Counted from the first letter of the stretch, positions 1-11,505 are shown. The stretch: 29,491 nucleotides of DNA from Collodictyon triciliatum (GCA_043381765.1 JBHJMP010000004.1:1-29491); one strand, 5' to 3'. The notes: generated by a model not told the origin, from the sequence alone. Numbers and translations are program-made.

Positions 1-99
1 TTTGTTTTTGTTTTTGTTTTTGTTTTTGTTTTTGTTTTTGTTTTTGTTTTTGTTTTTGTTTTTGTTTTTGTTTTTGTTTTTGTTTTTGTTTTTGTTTTG
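1..99. repeat. (TTTTTG)n microsatellite
   Basis: About 16 near-perfect tandem copies of TTTTTG run from the first base of the window. The array lies in the intron upstream of the first readable exon of the left-hand cyclase-like gene. Bases 100-250 hold the rest of that intron, ending in a T-rich stretch before the acceptor. No coding exon could be supported in 100-250. Confidence 0.9.
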
Positions 100-250
100 A
101 AAAGTGAGGGTTTGTCTGCCAAAGTCTAAGGTATTCAAAGTGCCATGAATCTTACACTAGCAAATTAAAAAGAGGACCCTGAATATTCTCGCATAAGTTG
201 GCTTATTGAATTTAGATTAAATTATCGTTCCCTTCATTTTTTTTTAAAAG

Positions 251-2818
251 AGTGGAGAATCTGATGAGGATAAAGTTTATGTATTTCGTCATCTCATTAC
301 GGAGGAAGTGGCCTACAATCTCTTACTTGTCGAGCAAAGGCGAAAGCTTCACGAAGCCATCGGGATACACTACGAGTTAGAAGAGTCTGGAAACAAATCC
401 CTCTCTTTTGAAAGGCTGGCACACCATTTTACAAAAGCTGAGGTATTTGACAAGGCTGTCAAGTACCTTGAACTTGCTAGTTGTGATGCCTCGGAATCAA
501 ACAATACTAAAGAGGCCATTTATTTCCTTAAAAAGGCGATCGCCATTTGCGAGAGTCAAAAAGTTCAGACAATGTCTATCATCAAGTCGAAGCTGCTGGC
601 AGCGCTTGCTGAGTCACACTATCGGATGGGCGACATTAAAAGCTCAGTGACTAGTTTTGAGCAAGCCTTAACGTTGTTGGCTCTTCCCATTCCACAGGGC
701 CGAATGTCACTTTCCGCTCTCACAAACATCGCTGACCCGCAGTATATTGCCGACTTGCTGAAAGGATCATCCGAAGAAAAGCTGCTTACCACCAGGAGGT
801 CGATGAGGTCATGGTCTGTAATCGTGAAACCCAATACTTACACGATATACGAAAGGCTGGCCATCATATACATGTATACAAATGACAGACCCAAATTAGT
901 CGATGCAGTTGTGTATGCATCCCAGCAAATCACTGGGGAAAGCAGCGAGGAAGAACGCTTTTTATTTCTGGCCATGCTCACTCATGTCACCAGAGTTTTT
1001 GGTTTGAATACATTAGCTGAACGGCATTCTGCAAACGCTCTCAAAGCAACGCCGTTATGCAAAATTCAGACTTCTTCATGCATTTACATGGCGCTGGCCC
1101 ATTCTGGACTGTTTTGTGGTGGCTCTGCAAACCATTGGGAGCAGTGTCTTTCGTATATCGAAACTTCCCTGAGTCTCTTTGAGGGACACGGCTCAAGAAG
1201 AGAGTGGAGAGAAGGCCTTTATCTCAAAGCTACCTACCTTCTCCAAACGGGTGATTATCGAGAGATGATACTGATTGGTGCAAATTTAGTTGACTCTGCG
1301 CGACAAAACGATGACCTACAAGCAGTGTGGTGGGGACTTTCAACGCAGATTCGCGGCTACCTTTATTTGGATGACGGCGAAGAAGCCATTCGATTAGTTC
1401 CAGAGGCGAAGAAAATCATCGACCACGAAGACTTTGTAGATTCGTATGCTAGACTAGAATTGTACGCCATGCTGTCCATGGCTCGGCTAAAGAGAAGATA
1501 TCACTTCTCGCATATTTCTCTCGAAACGTTAGAGTTCATCATGCATGACTTCCATCTTGAGCGACCTCCGACAATGTTGTGCATGTACTCTACATTTTCC
1601 ATGATGGCTGACATTATCCTAACAGTGCTTCGGCAACTTCAATCAAAGCCTCCTGATTGCTCTGTGCACGATATCGTTTTTGAAGGGCCCTTGAGTCTCC
1701 CAATAATTGCTGAGCAGGATCTATTACCCATCACATCAAACACCCTGCCTGCCAAAACTGGGTCCAAACGCTCCCCAAACAACGCCATGGGGCTTACTAC
1801 ATCTCCATTCTTTCGAATATCTTCACCTACTACCTCTTCCTCTAATATTCTCATGTCAAACCCTACATCTATTCCGCAAACACCCACCCCTCGAGAAAAC
1901 TCTGGAGGGTTCTTCTCCAATCTTTTCAGCTCAACCAACCAGAGCATAATTCAAACAGCAGCGCAAACGTTGACGCCTTCCTCTCCATCTTCTCCAAGGC
2001 CTATTCTCGGACGACCAACTACACCTCGAGGCAAGACTCAGGACACGCCACAAAGCTTAGACCTTTGTATCGACCCGGCTCTGATAAGCCCCACATCGCA
2101 GTTCTCCATGGCTGCATTCCCATCGAAGCCTCAAACACCTTCATCGGGCACTCCTGGCACTCCAAACACCACAATAACCGAGCTACAAGGCCGAACAAAG
2201 ACAAAGTCCTTCTCTGCTTCGTCGCCCCCCACTGGTGTCGGCATTCATTTTTCCCCGGTGGGAAACTCGAATGCTTTCAGGGAAAAGACTCGCAAAGGAA
2301 GCGACGTTGCAACTCCAACCGAGCGCTCTCACCGCACCGTGGCCAGTGAAAAGAAAAAGCTCGAAAAACTTCTTAAAATTACTCTTGAACACCTCTCCCG
2401 TATGGCTCACATCTACCCGGTGCTGAAACCACTCGAACTATTCTGGCTGGGAAGACAGGAGGCGTATTGCGGAGGGGTAAAGCAGTCCCTTAAACTATGG
2501 ACCAAAGCCTTGGAAAGGGCTGAGAAGCTTCACATGCCATGGGAACTGATGCAGATCAACCACAGTCTTTCGCAATATGCAACGGATGAACAAGATAGAA
2601 TCAAATATCGCAAGGAAGCAAGGTCCATTATCACGCAGAGGAAATGGAGGTTTGAAAAGAACACAGAATCCTGCGTATCATCGCCCGGTAGTGGGAGCAA
2701 AGATTATCAGATTGACGACTTAAGCGAGACATCTGATAGCGAAGAAAGCCATGTCGAGGTTGTGACTGATTTTGATAACATACCAGATTTACGCAGCGAA
2801 ACAGAAAAAGAAAAATGA
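251..2818 (+). CDS. Soluble adenylyl cyclase-like ATPase/TPR protein, C-terminal part (last exon)
   Basis: This is the 3' terminal exon, about 855 codons, ending in TGA at 2816-2818. The frame is open upstream of 308 back to a splice acceptor at about 249-252, so the first ATG is not the start and the N-terminus lies outside the window. The exon opens with YVFRHLITEEVAYN, then RRKLHEAIG. This is the helical signature that follows the AAA/STAND ATPase in ADCY10-type cyclases and related ATPases, and helical TPR-like repeats follow. A Ser/Thr/Pro-rich, low-complexity insertion at about 1690-2345 has many SP/TP dipeptides. A final TPR pair follows (KALERAEKLHMPWELMQI) and then an acidic tail. 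The cyclase and P-loop parts are not visible. The block around ALKATPLCKIQ aligns with IQIATPLGMKIQ of the minus-strand paralogue at 23072-29356. Expected role: cytosolic cAMP signalling. It could instead be a cyclase-free STAND ATPase. Confidence 0.85.
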   Translation, partial: SGESDEDKVYVFRHLITEEVAYNLLLVEQRRKLHEAIGIHYELEESGNKSLSFERLAHHFTKAEVFDKAVKYLELASCDASESNNTKEAIYFLKKAIAICESQKVQTMSIIKSKLLAALAESHYRMGDIKSSVTSFEQALTLLALPIPQGRMSLSALTNIADPQYIADLLKGSSEEKLLTTRRSMRSWSVIVKPNTYTIYERLAIIYMYTNDRPKLVDAVVYASQQITGESSEEERFLFLAMLTHVTRVFGLNTLAERHSANALKATPLCKIQTSSCIYMALAHSGLFCGGSANHWEQCLSYIETSLSLFEGHGSRREWREGLYLKATYLLQTGDYREMILIGANLVDSARQNDDLQAVWWGLSTQIRGYLYLDDGEEAIRLVPEAKKIIDHEDFVDSYARLELYAMLSMARLKRRYHFSHISLETLEFIMHDFHLERPPTMLCMYSTFSMMADIILTVLRQLQSKPPDCSVHDIVFEGPLSLPIIAEQDLLPITSNTLPAKTGSKRSPNNAMGLTTSPFFRISSPTTSSSNILMSNPTSIPQTPTPRENSGGFFSNLFSSTNQSIIQTAAQTLTPSSPSSPRPILGRPTTPRGKTQDTPQSLDLCIDPALISPTSQFSMAAFPSKPQTPSSGTPGTPNTTITELQGRTKTKSFSASSPPTGVGIHFSPVGNSNAFREKTRKGSDVATPTERSHRTVASEKKKLEKLLKITLEHLSRMAHIYPVLKPLELFWLGRQEAYCGGVKQSLKLWTKALERAEKLHMPWELMQINHSLSQYATDEQDRIKYRKEARSIITQRKWRFEKNTESCVSSPGSGSKDYQIDDLSETSDSEESHVEVVTDFDNIPDLRSETEKEK

Positions 2819-3318
2819 GACGGTGGAACAGTTTGCCCATTCCTATCACAACATCCTGTTTCTGACTAGTTCTTTTCTTTCTTAACTTGAAATTACTTTA
2901 ACGATTGCGGCTAGCAAGCATTATATATTGTTATAAACCCGACCGTGCAATTTTCTTGTGAAACTTATGTGAGAAATATGGCTATCGCTTTATTTCCATG
3001 ATTTCTATGCACCAGGCTCTGGCGTTTGGTGGCGAGATACATTTTTGCCTTAACACCAAAATTTAACACTGTTTCATGAAAAGCGTTTTTGAATATGTAG
3101 AGCGCTTTCAAGAGAATATTAAGGAGATAGGCAAGACAAGCACATACTTTTATTTTTTATTTTTCTCTTTTGGTAGAAGTACTTCATGTTGGATTAATCT
3201 CTGGTGTTCCCTCATTTTTGGGCCTCTGTGGACCGATGATTTATTTTTTTATTTCATTTTCTTTTTGGCCACTGTTGCTGTGCCTATGGGCACAAAGGAG
3301 CGCATATTTGCCGATTAC
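2819..3318. other. Convergent intergenic spacer
   Basis: This 500-base, AT-rich spacer lies between two convergent genes. Both 3' UTRs must fall here. A minus-strand AATAAA (tttatt on +, about 3240-3245) lies some 75 bases past the stop of the LRR gene and is a possible polyadenylation signal. I see no other feature. Confidence 0.5.
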
Positions 3319-5067
3319 TCAGTTGAACTGGTTCATGAAGACATAGAATACCTTCTTAGCAAATGCGTAAATGTTTTCCTTGATGGTGTTTCTCTTCTCA
3401 TCATCAAAGCCATGCTTTTCCAGGAAGCTAGAGAAGGAGCCGATGGAAGACTTGACGATTCCCCAGGTATAGCGCGTGACAAACACTACGACAAAAATGG
3501 CATTAAGAGCGATGATTATATAGGATATCCATTCGTTTCCAGGGACAAGTTGCTGAACAAGAGCTGCAAAAAAGGACACGTAGAGCAAAAGCCAGCAGTT
3601 AATCGATAGTGTGTCGTCGGAATCGACCAAGTAAGGCTCGAATCTGTTCTGCAGTGTGATGGACATCTGAAAATCAAATTTTTTTTTCAGTGCGGCTAAA
3701 GGCGAAACAACACAAAGTGTCATTTTTTTTCTTCGAGCAAAAGAAGCAAAAACCTGAATCAGAATGAAAAACACGAAGTAAAGGATTGCTGGGGCTGTGT
3801 AGGGAACCACAAAAGCAGTAAATCCGAACATGATGGATTGAATGACACGTACGACAACCCACCAATCGTATTTCTAACGTGTAAATTTATTACATGCGTT
3901 TCTTGGTTAGGATTAAAGCAAATAAACAAAATAAAAAAAAACTTATTCAAGTTTACCTTACCTTTTCGTATATGGAAGAGAATCTGTCAATTTGAATCTG
4001 ACAAACCAGGTCAAAGGTAGAAAGTGTCAAATCTAAACCCTTTTTTTTGGTACCGTGGAGCGAGGGGTTGCTTTCGCTCTTCTTTTCACTTGATCTGCTA
4101 TTTGACGAGTGAGTTAGGTTAGATGAGGTATGGTTGCTTTGAACTTCTTCATGATGGCGCTCATCCTCAGATACAAAATTGATGTTTTGTAAATCAATCA
4201 TCTCAATTTCGACGGTGGTGCTGCTTTCCACTAGAATGGGTTCCTAATAGATACAATTTAAAGATAGGCACAGCAATTTCTCTAATTTAGAGTATATCTG
4301 TTTAAAAATACAATAATTAGTCCTCTGGCTTCCTCTTCTTCTTCGTCCATTCTCATCTTCCTTGCTCTTAAGACGATCAGCCAAAGAAAACTAGGATAAA
4401 GAACCATGTAAATGACCCCAATCACTGCAGCTCCAATCATCTTCGCGTAACTATCCGTCATCGGACTACACTGAATCCAAGGATAGGTGTTGACAAAGAA
4501 AACTCCAAGCCCTTTGTCGTGGATGGTACAACCGATAGTACTCATAACATCCTGTACAACCGAAAAATATGTACCCTCCAAGAAGATAAACAAAACAGCA
4601 ACAACCTAGTATTGTAAATGACTCAGATTCGATTATTAATTGCAGCTCATTTAAGTTATTTTTAATCACTGATTAACGCCTATAAAGTGCTTTGGTTTCT
4701 TAAAAATGTGTTTTTATACCTTCTCCACATTCCTTTTGTCATTTTTAGACAAAAACTTTTTGAATCCAAGGTAAGCAATAAGTACTATGCTGGGAATACG
4801 GGCGAGATTCATCAAAGACGTGATATGTGGCTGATTTCCGACGATGCATTCAAGCGATGGAAGCCTTAATGAGAATACATTTCCAACAAATTTACCCGCA
4901 AAATTAAAATCAGGCAAGGAAACTATTCCGCTGAGAACTTGTAGAATTTGAGTGTAAAACAGAAATATATCCAGAGATGCTACAAAATGAAACAAAACTG
5001 AGCGAGTGATGACATTTTATAGCATGATTTCGAAACGTATAATAAGACTTGAAAATATTTACGAACC
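3319..5067 (-). other. Polytopic membrane module of the LRR protein (last five exons plus acidic loop)
   Basis: The acidic segment after the first membrane span (QEDEADEKAEDIDKVEDAEE) ends at 5067. Five exons then encode hydrophobic spans: LDIFLFYTQILQVLSGIV, SIVLIAYLGFKKF, VVAVLFIFLEG, a TYPWIQC segment followed by IGVIYMVLYPSFLWLIVL, FGFTAFVVPY through AILYFVFFILIQ, CWLLLYVSFFAALV and YIIIALNAIFVVVF. A hydrophilic Ser/Glu/His-rich exon (4243-3962) forms a loop between the fourth and fifth regions. The order, with the conserved Cys-containing loop before the long span, resembles TRP-like C-terminal domains seen after EGF or LRR ectodomains in several protist groups. That family match is from recollection of the pattern and was not computed. 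Confidence 0.6.
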
Positions 5068-8000
5068 CGAGTCTTGAGTCTCGTCTTCGCCTTCCTCTGC
5101 ATCTTCAACTTTATCTATATCTTCAGCCTTTTCATCTGCTTCATCTTCCTGGGTACTTTCTCCAACCCATGCGATTCCAACTTGCCATAAAACACCAAAA
5201 ATCAGTACTACAAGAAAAGCTACTACTTTTGCAGCTGAGTAGTCAAAAGAGCATTCATTGCATTCCCCACTTTCAAAAAGATACCCTTCTTGACATTCTG
5301 AGCAACTCCTCCCAGTGTAACCTTTCTCGCACGGGAAAACATGAATTCCAAGGCTGATATTCACTTTAGTCTCAATTGAACTCTCTATGTGGAACTTACA
5401 GACGTCTGGGTTCAGACAAGGAACTATTTCTTTAATATCAAGCAAAGTGGGGGTAAAGTAGCACTTTTCCAAGGAAACGCCATCCTCACAATCGCACTCC
5501 CTGGGGCATTTTACACACTTATTTCGAAATCCAAAATATCCAGGCAAGCATTTACACATGATCTTATCGTAGTACTCGGAATCCACTTCAATTATAGAGT
5601 GACTCACATTCGCTTGAACTATCGGACACTGATACTTATCCTCGACTTTTTGAATTTGATACGAATCAGAATAGTGAAGAACTTTCGGAAGAATATTTAA
5701 AGTGACATTTGTCTTCAAATTCGTTTTGAGTATTGATAAGAATGACATATCAGTATATCCATCCATTCCACTTGGAAGTGAGCCACTTAAATGTTCATTT
5801 CCATACAAATCCATACTCTTAATGTTTCTTAATGCATTCCAAGATGGTAACGGATTGGTCAAGTTATTGAAAGATAAGTCCAACTCTGTAAGGAACTCCT
5901 TATCGAGGTCTGGGAAAGAACCTAAAATATTAAGGTACAGATTGAGTATCACCATAATTTACTCTACCCGAAAAAAAAGAATAAATACTATATCAAAGCA
6001 TAAATTATATCAGATTTATTTTAACCAGTAAGCCTATTGTTGGAGAGGTCCAAAGACTGTATGAATCTTGGAGATATATCATTAACTGCCAATAAAATTC
6101 GATTTTCAAAAAAAAAAAATACCGCTACGATAATATTTGAAAAGTTTAACATGGAAACAACATATTGTCTATTATTGGATACCTAACGTGAATTCGTTTC
6201 TAGAGGCCAGTATTTTGATAAGAAGGGGACAATCAGATAAAGAAGGAAACAATCCTAAATTTTTTTGAATTAATATGGATATTTCTGGGGGAACATGTTA
6301 AAATTAGGTTGCATATAAATTCATTCCTTAACAAAAAAAAAATCTTTTTCCATATAAACCTGATAGAAAATTATTTTCAATCGACAATATTAGTAATGAG
6401 CTGGCCATTAATACGTCCATGCCTTAAAATGAATAATTTAGTAATTATTTTAACCAAACAAAATACGTTTGAAAGTCAAAATAGAAACAGAATTAATTAA
6501 TAGCATATGTTAATGGTGACTTATTCTAGAAGCAGACAGATAAAAAAATATTAACCATTCAATCGGTTACTATTCAAATCCAACAGTTGAAGAGACATCA
6601 GATTTGAAAAACTTGGAATTCGACCTGAAATTCAACGAAAAATTCAAACATATACCCAAAACTCAGTAATAGTTTGTTTGTGGTTAAAAAAGTTATTTAA
6701 ATATCTCATTTTACCGGATAGCTTATTCGAGCTTAGATCTAGCAACCTCAAGTTGAAAACATTCTTGAATTCAGGAATTTTTCCTGTTTCATAGACACAT
6801 TTAATTAGTATATGTAAATAGGGTTCCTTATAATGGAATAAATCATTTTTTGTTTTATGTAGTATTAAAGAACCTGATAAATTGTTATCATTTAATTTTA
6901 GTCCGATAAGCTCAGGCATTCTGAAGTCAGGAATTTCTCCACGAATGCTATTTCTTGATAGGTCAATTTCTTGCATCCACACAAATGCTTCAATCCCCGA
7001 TTTTTCAATATCTCCATTCAAATTGTTGCCACTCAACGTTAATTTTATGATAGGACACCACTTATTCTACGCAGAATGTATAAAAAAATGTTAATGTAAT
7101 TGATAATCCATTAATAAATCAAATTAATTTAAATAATTAATTACACTGACCTCCTGAACAATTAAAATGCAATTGGGATCACATGCTATACCATGCCATT
7201 TACAATAGTCATAGATTTCAAGCCATAGAGTGTTATTAGTCCAATTCATTCCGTTCAACTCAATAAAAAATCCTCTTAAGGCCTCGGTGGGAGCTTAATG
7301 AAATAATTTAAAAAGTATTGTAATTTAAAGATTTTCCATGTTTGTGCTTTAAAAAAATGAAGGTTTAGATTTGTGAATTTAGAAGAGTATTTAGTGTGAT
7401 TCATTTATTCTTTTTACTTAATAACTTGTTTTCAGACAGGTCCAAAGAATCCAAGTATCTCAAGTTTGAAAAACTTGGGTACATACCTGATGGGTGACAT
7501 AATTTAATTAAAATCAATTACAAATTAGTGCTGAAATCTTTAATGGTGTGTCTTTTATTATTTACCAATTATAAATCAAAAACCTATAAGCGAGTTATGT
7601 GAAAGATTTAGATGCCTGACAAAGGGTATATTGTTGAAGTTTGGAATCATCCCTGCGATTCAAAAATTAATGTTTAAAATTTTCATTTAGGCGAAGGTGT
7701 TAAAATCTAGATATTTCCACTTTCATCTACAATTAAGAGGTAAAATGAAAAGAAAACTTGTAAAAATAAAAAAAACATAATAAACGCTCTCGTTTACCAC
7801 TGAGTCTGTTATTTGAAATGTCAATGTAACCCACGTATCTTATATTGGTAAAGTCTGGAATAGAGCCTAAATTTTGATTGAAAGTTTTTTATGACGACAA
7901 GGAATTTTTTTGATTCATTCCTCACCCAATGGTTTTATAATGATGATAGATTACCACTTATATTATTGAAGGAGAAATCCATTTCGAAAATGTTGGATAT

Positions 8001-11000
8001 TTTGCTAAAGTCTGGCACAGATCCTAAACATTGATGTTGTTTTAGTTCATTAGAAGACACCGTAATCTATTGTTGAATTAGTGTATGGAAAAAAAACCAT
8101 TGATATTATTATAAGAGAGGTAGATCCAGTAAAGGTTTGGAGCGTTGTTGAAATCCGGTATATTTCCTATATATGAATTAGAATTAAAAAAGCCTTTTGA
8201 ACTCTCTAAAATGTTAAATTAATTTTGAATGATGTACTTTTTGGGTTTGTGTGTCTTTTTATTCAAACCATTTAACATGTTTTGGGATAAATCTAAGTAG
8301 TTTATCAGCGTGATTTTGCTAAAGTTTGGAATCGAACCTAAATTTGATGGCAAATCGAAACTAATTAAGAAATTATGTTCGTATTGCAATCTCCTCTTTA
8401 AATGTCCATTATTTTACATACCATCCAACTTATTTCCAAACAATAACAGGTAACTTAGTTGTTGTATGCCTTTAAAGTCCGGAATTCCTCCTATAAATTT
8501 CAACTATGTTGATCATTTATATCGATGAATAATGCCAAATTGACATCTAATATTTTTACTAGATTTATAGATTAATTGACCCTGTAATTCGTTTGCAGAG
8601 AGATCTAGAAAGCGGAGACTTTTTATAAAAACAAAATCTGGAATGGTTCCTATTTTGAAATATGAAATTTGATTTTAAGAGGCTATTGTTAAGAGTTGTC
8701 ACATTCTCCTCGCTTGACTCATAAATAATTCATTACAATATTCCCTCACCGCTCAATTTATTAAAATCTAGATCGATGCGATTGATTATTGTAATATTCC
8801 TAAAGTCTGGAACTGCCCCTACAATATATTTGCATGAATACGCCCATATTCGACTATATTAAAGGCTAAAATACCATTATTCATACCTGTCAGCTCGTTC
8901 CAGGATAGGAGTAGAGAATTCAGATTAGGAACTTTGCTAAAATCAGGGACAGTTCCTATGATATGATTTGCATTTTAGTTCATGTGTTTTTTTTTTCAAA
9001 AAAAATCAGATGTTTCAGAACCTGACAACTTGTTATCATTAAGACTGATGTTTCGAATCATCGGAATAAAACTAAAATCTGGTATGGTCCCTATGAAAAA
9101 TTCATTCCGTGGTTATTAAGGACTTAAAAAAACGTATATGTAATTCTACAGCAATTAATTTTCATTAAATACCGATGAGTTGGTTGCTATTGATGGCCAC
9201 TTCGTCCATGTAAGTTAATTCAATAAAGTCTGGTATAGTTCCTATGAATAAAGTCACCTCTTGTTATGGCGTAGATCAAAATTTTGGTATCTTTTATATT
9301 GTCTTGAATAGTTTACTGGTCTTGAAAATTATTTTCTCTAGAAAAGGGAAAATGGGGTTCATATGTCAATAATAGATAGCATACGCACCAGTGAGTAGAT
9401 TGGCCGATAATAGGAGGGTTCTGATGCGTGGCATACTTTTGAAGTTTGGAATGGTCCCTTTATACATTACATTGTTATTACGATTTAAAAAGGGGAGTTT
9501 TATAATTCATGTTAAATAAAATACTTTTAAAATGCTATTAAATTCACCATCCAAGTAGTTATCCTCCAAATCAAGATGATTAAGATAGGTTATTGCAGTG
9601 AAATCGGGTATATAACCTTGAAATTGTAGTATAATTTTATGATGTGTTGAAGCTAATTTACTTCTCTTTTACTTTTTTAAAAAAAAAATATCACTATGGA
9701 AATGGATTATGAAAATTTTTACCGCTAAGTTGGTTTTCGTACAGGTTGAGCGAATAAATGTAAGGAATCTTATCAAAATCTGGAATGGTGCCTGTTTTGG
9801 AGTTGATGTAAAAATTTATAAATAAATTTATCTGGTATGAAGAAATTTTGAATCAAAAAAGGGAAAAAATCTCATATCAAAATATTCTATAGATTAAAAA
9901 TTGTGCTAACGAAAGTAATGGAATGCCCACCATAGATCGTTGTTTGATATATCCCTATCGTGTAGACAAATCTCATGTTGGAAAAATTGGGTAAGGTACC
10001 TAAATTAAATGATTGATCAGATATTGGAGGAAAACAACAGAGTTATATATCAACCACCTGTGAGCATTTCAGAGTCTCCAATCCACAAATTTGATATAAA
10101 TAAAATTCCGGAGAAGTCAGGAATGGTTCCTTCCAGTTTATTGTCATCAATTTCGAGGTGATAGATAAAAAGCATTCCTTGAAAATCTGGTATTGTCCCG
10201 GTAATTTCATTCTCATACAAATTTAGATGGTTTAATTCAGGTATAAAGAAATCTGGGAGATTTCCATGTATTGAATTTTGCTGGAAATCTACCCAGCGAA
10301 GATTTTTTAGCTCTTGTAGTACAGGAACGAAGTACTCCGTATCACCATATAGGCCATTATACGGCAAATCCAGTCCTGTGACTGGGCATTCGTTGTTCTG
10401 ATGTATGTAATTTTAATGTGTATTAGATAATTTTCCCACATTACTTCAATACCAGAAAAAAACTTACCTCATGCATATCTACTGCGCAATACGGACAAAT
10501 AACTCCGTACCATTCGCATATCGGTACATCCTCTTGTTTCCAGTACCAATTTATCCACCAGTAGTCTCCATTCAACAGGTCATAAAGTCTAGCTAGTATA
10601 TCATATTGACTGGCTCCATAATAGATATTGCTTCCAATATCCTTTGTTTCTAAAAACATATTTTCTCTATTTTTTGGATCCCGTCCATTCACATGAGTTT
10701 TTTCTTCGTATTTATGTCCTTTTTTGACATTCTTGGAGTTTTTTTCTCCCAAAGAAAATTTTCCAGGATCTTTCTTGGCATGTAAATGTTGAGCTAGCGG
10801 ATAGTTTTCGGAATAATTGATTGCGCGTTCCCCTGATTTACTTTGAAAAGCACAAGTTTCATCGTAAAGATCCAATAGTATTTCAAAAGCCTCATTCACG
10901 TCCATTTTCAATAAATCATGTCTAGGGAGCTGACAAACGTTCCTGTATTTATATTTATTTTGATATATAATACCATCTAATCCAAAAACAGTCTTTCTTT

Positions 11001-11505
11001 TTCTTACCCTTGAGATGAAAGAGCTTGATATGAAAGAGCTTGAGAAAGGCACATTGTCACCACAAGGGTGATGAGTACAGCATTCGGGCTGGAAATTTAA
11101 GTTATAATGCATATTAAGGCGAAAATGGTTCTTGAAGTAAAAATAAAATCTACATAAAGGTGGCAATTACAAAATTTAAAGTATGAATATTGATTTTCTT
11201 TTCGATTTGGATAATCTGGGATGTTGGGTTCATAGTCTGCTTTTCTTTCGGAAAGTGTAGAATTTTTACTTTTTTCCAAATAATATGCGAATCTTTATCA
11301 TGAGAGATGATTTGGAGGTGCCTTTTTCGCAATCTTCGGCCTTAGAGAAAGATATTTTGTTGATGAAATTATATAAATACACGACAGTTTCATATAATAT
11401 TTCTGATAATTTATATGGATTAAGTACCCGATGTTTTATGGGAATTGATGGCTTCAAATTCTCATAAAATCCAAATATGCTGAGAAAGAGGAGCACTGGC
11501 CACAT
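3319..11505 (-). CDS. LRR-ectodomain polytopic membrane protein (receptor/channel-like), 33 exons
   Basis: Exons, high to low: 11505-11381, 11292-11154, 11088-10468, 10397-10058, sixteen 69-nt exons between 9999 and 7418, 7293-7151, 7066-6874, 6783-6715, 6624-6556, 6422-6360, 6254-6183, 6085-6026, 5921-5067, 4979-4720, 4605-4312, 4243-3962, 3873-3754, 3666-3319 (TGA). All junctions are GT-AG with matching phase and sum to 1,718 codons plus stop. ATG 11505 starts a signal peptide (MWPVLLFLSIFG). Domains: a charged linker; an LRR N-cap (about 250-295) ending WYGVICPYC; LRRs (to about 776); a second N-cap (about 777-824) with CKWHGIACDPNC; more LRRs (to about 1040); a Cys-rich region with an EGF-like CEKGYTGRSCSEC; a membrane segment (VVAFLVVLIFGVLW); an acidic loop; then about six more segments resembling TRP-like polytopic domains of other protist LRR/EGF proteins. 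Expected at the cell surface. Ligand and activity are unknown, and no kinase domain is present. The 11381/11292 junction is the least certain. Confidence 0.85.
6026..7293 (-). other. Second LRR N-cap plus LRR cassette inside the same gene
   Basis: Exon 7293-7151 encodes a second plant-type LRR N-cap (ALRGFFIELNGMNW, then CKWHGIACDPNC) with a phase-0 donor, as in the first N-cap exon (11088-10468). Exon 7066-6874 starts NKWCP and carries about two and a half repeats, matching exon 10397-10058, which starts NNECP. It ends in phase 1, as its counterpart does. Five small exons follow (69, 69, 63, 72 and 60 nt), each holding one repeat. The last repeats are more divergent in length than those of the first cassette. 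Confidence 0.8.
7418..9999 (-). repeat. Array of sixteen 69-nt exons, one leucine-rich repeat per exon
   Basis: Exons on the minus strand: 9999-9931, 9791-9723, 9616-9548, 9457-9389, 9241-9173, 9090-9022, 8955-8887, 8818-8750, 8649-8581, 8490-8422, 8337-8269, 8166-8098, 8023-7955, 7866-7798, 7652-7584 and 7486-7418. Each is exactly 69 nt and flanked by phase-1 introns. Each codes for one 23-residue repeat of the form G(T/S)IPDFxxIxxLxxLxLSxNxLx. Examples are GTIPDFDKIPYIYSLNLYEN and GSIPDFTNIRYVGYIDISNN. The phase-1 split falls in the glycine codon that joins consecutive repeats; only the last exon ends in A instead of G. Introns are 58-147 nt and AT-rich. Confidence 0.92.

Noticed and set aside
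308-310. GTG at 308 as a start codon for the left cyclase-like gene
   Set aside because: The frame continues upstream to a splice acceptor at about 249-252, and the conserved YVFRHLITEEVAYN block spans this position, so 308 is internal.
3076-3609. Plus-strand open frame of 177 codons
   Set aside because: It runs antisense through the last exon of the LRR membrane protein (3666-3319), which is supported by phase-matched splicing and hydrophobic spans. The plus frame has T-run-driven Phe-rich sequence and no recognisable domain.
9931-9999. Possible frameshift in the first single-LRR exon, where another frame reads DISNNDL
   Set aside because: The exon is exactly 69 nt with the same phases as its 15 neighbours, and its normal frame (GTLPNFSNMRFVYTIGIYQT) still aligns as a repeat. 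The alternative-frame match is probably coincidence.
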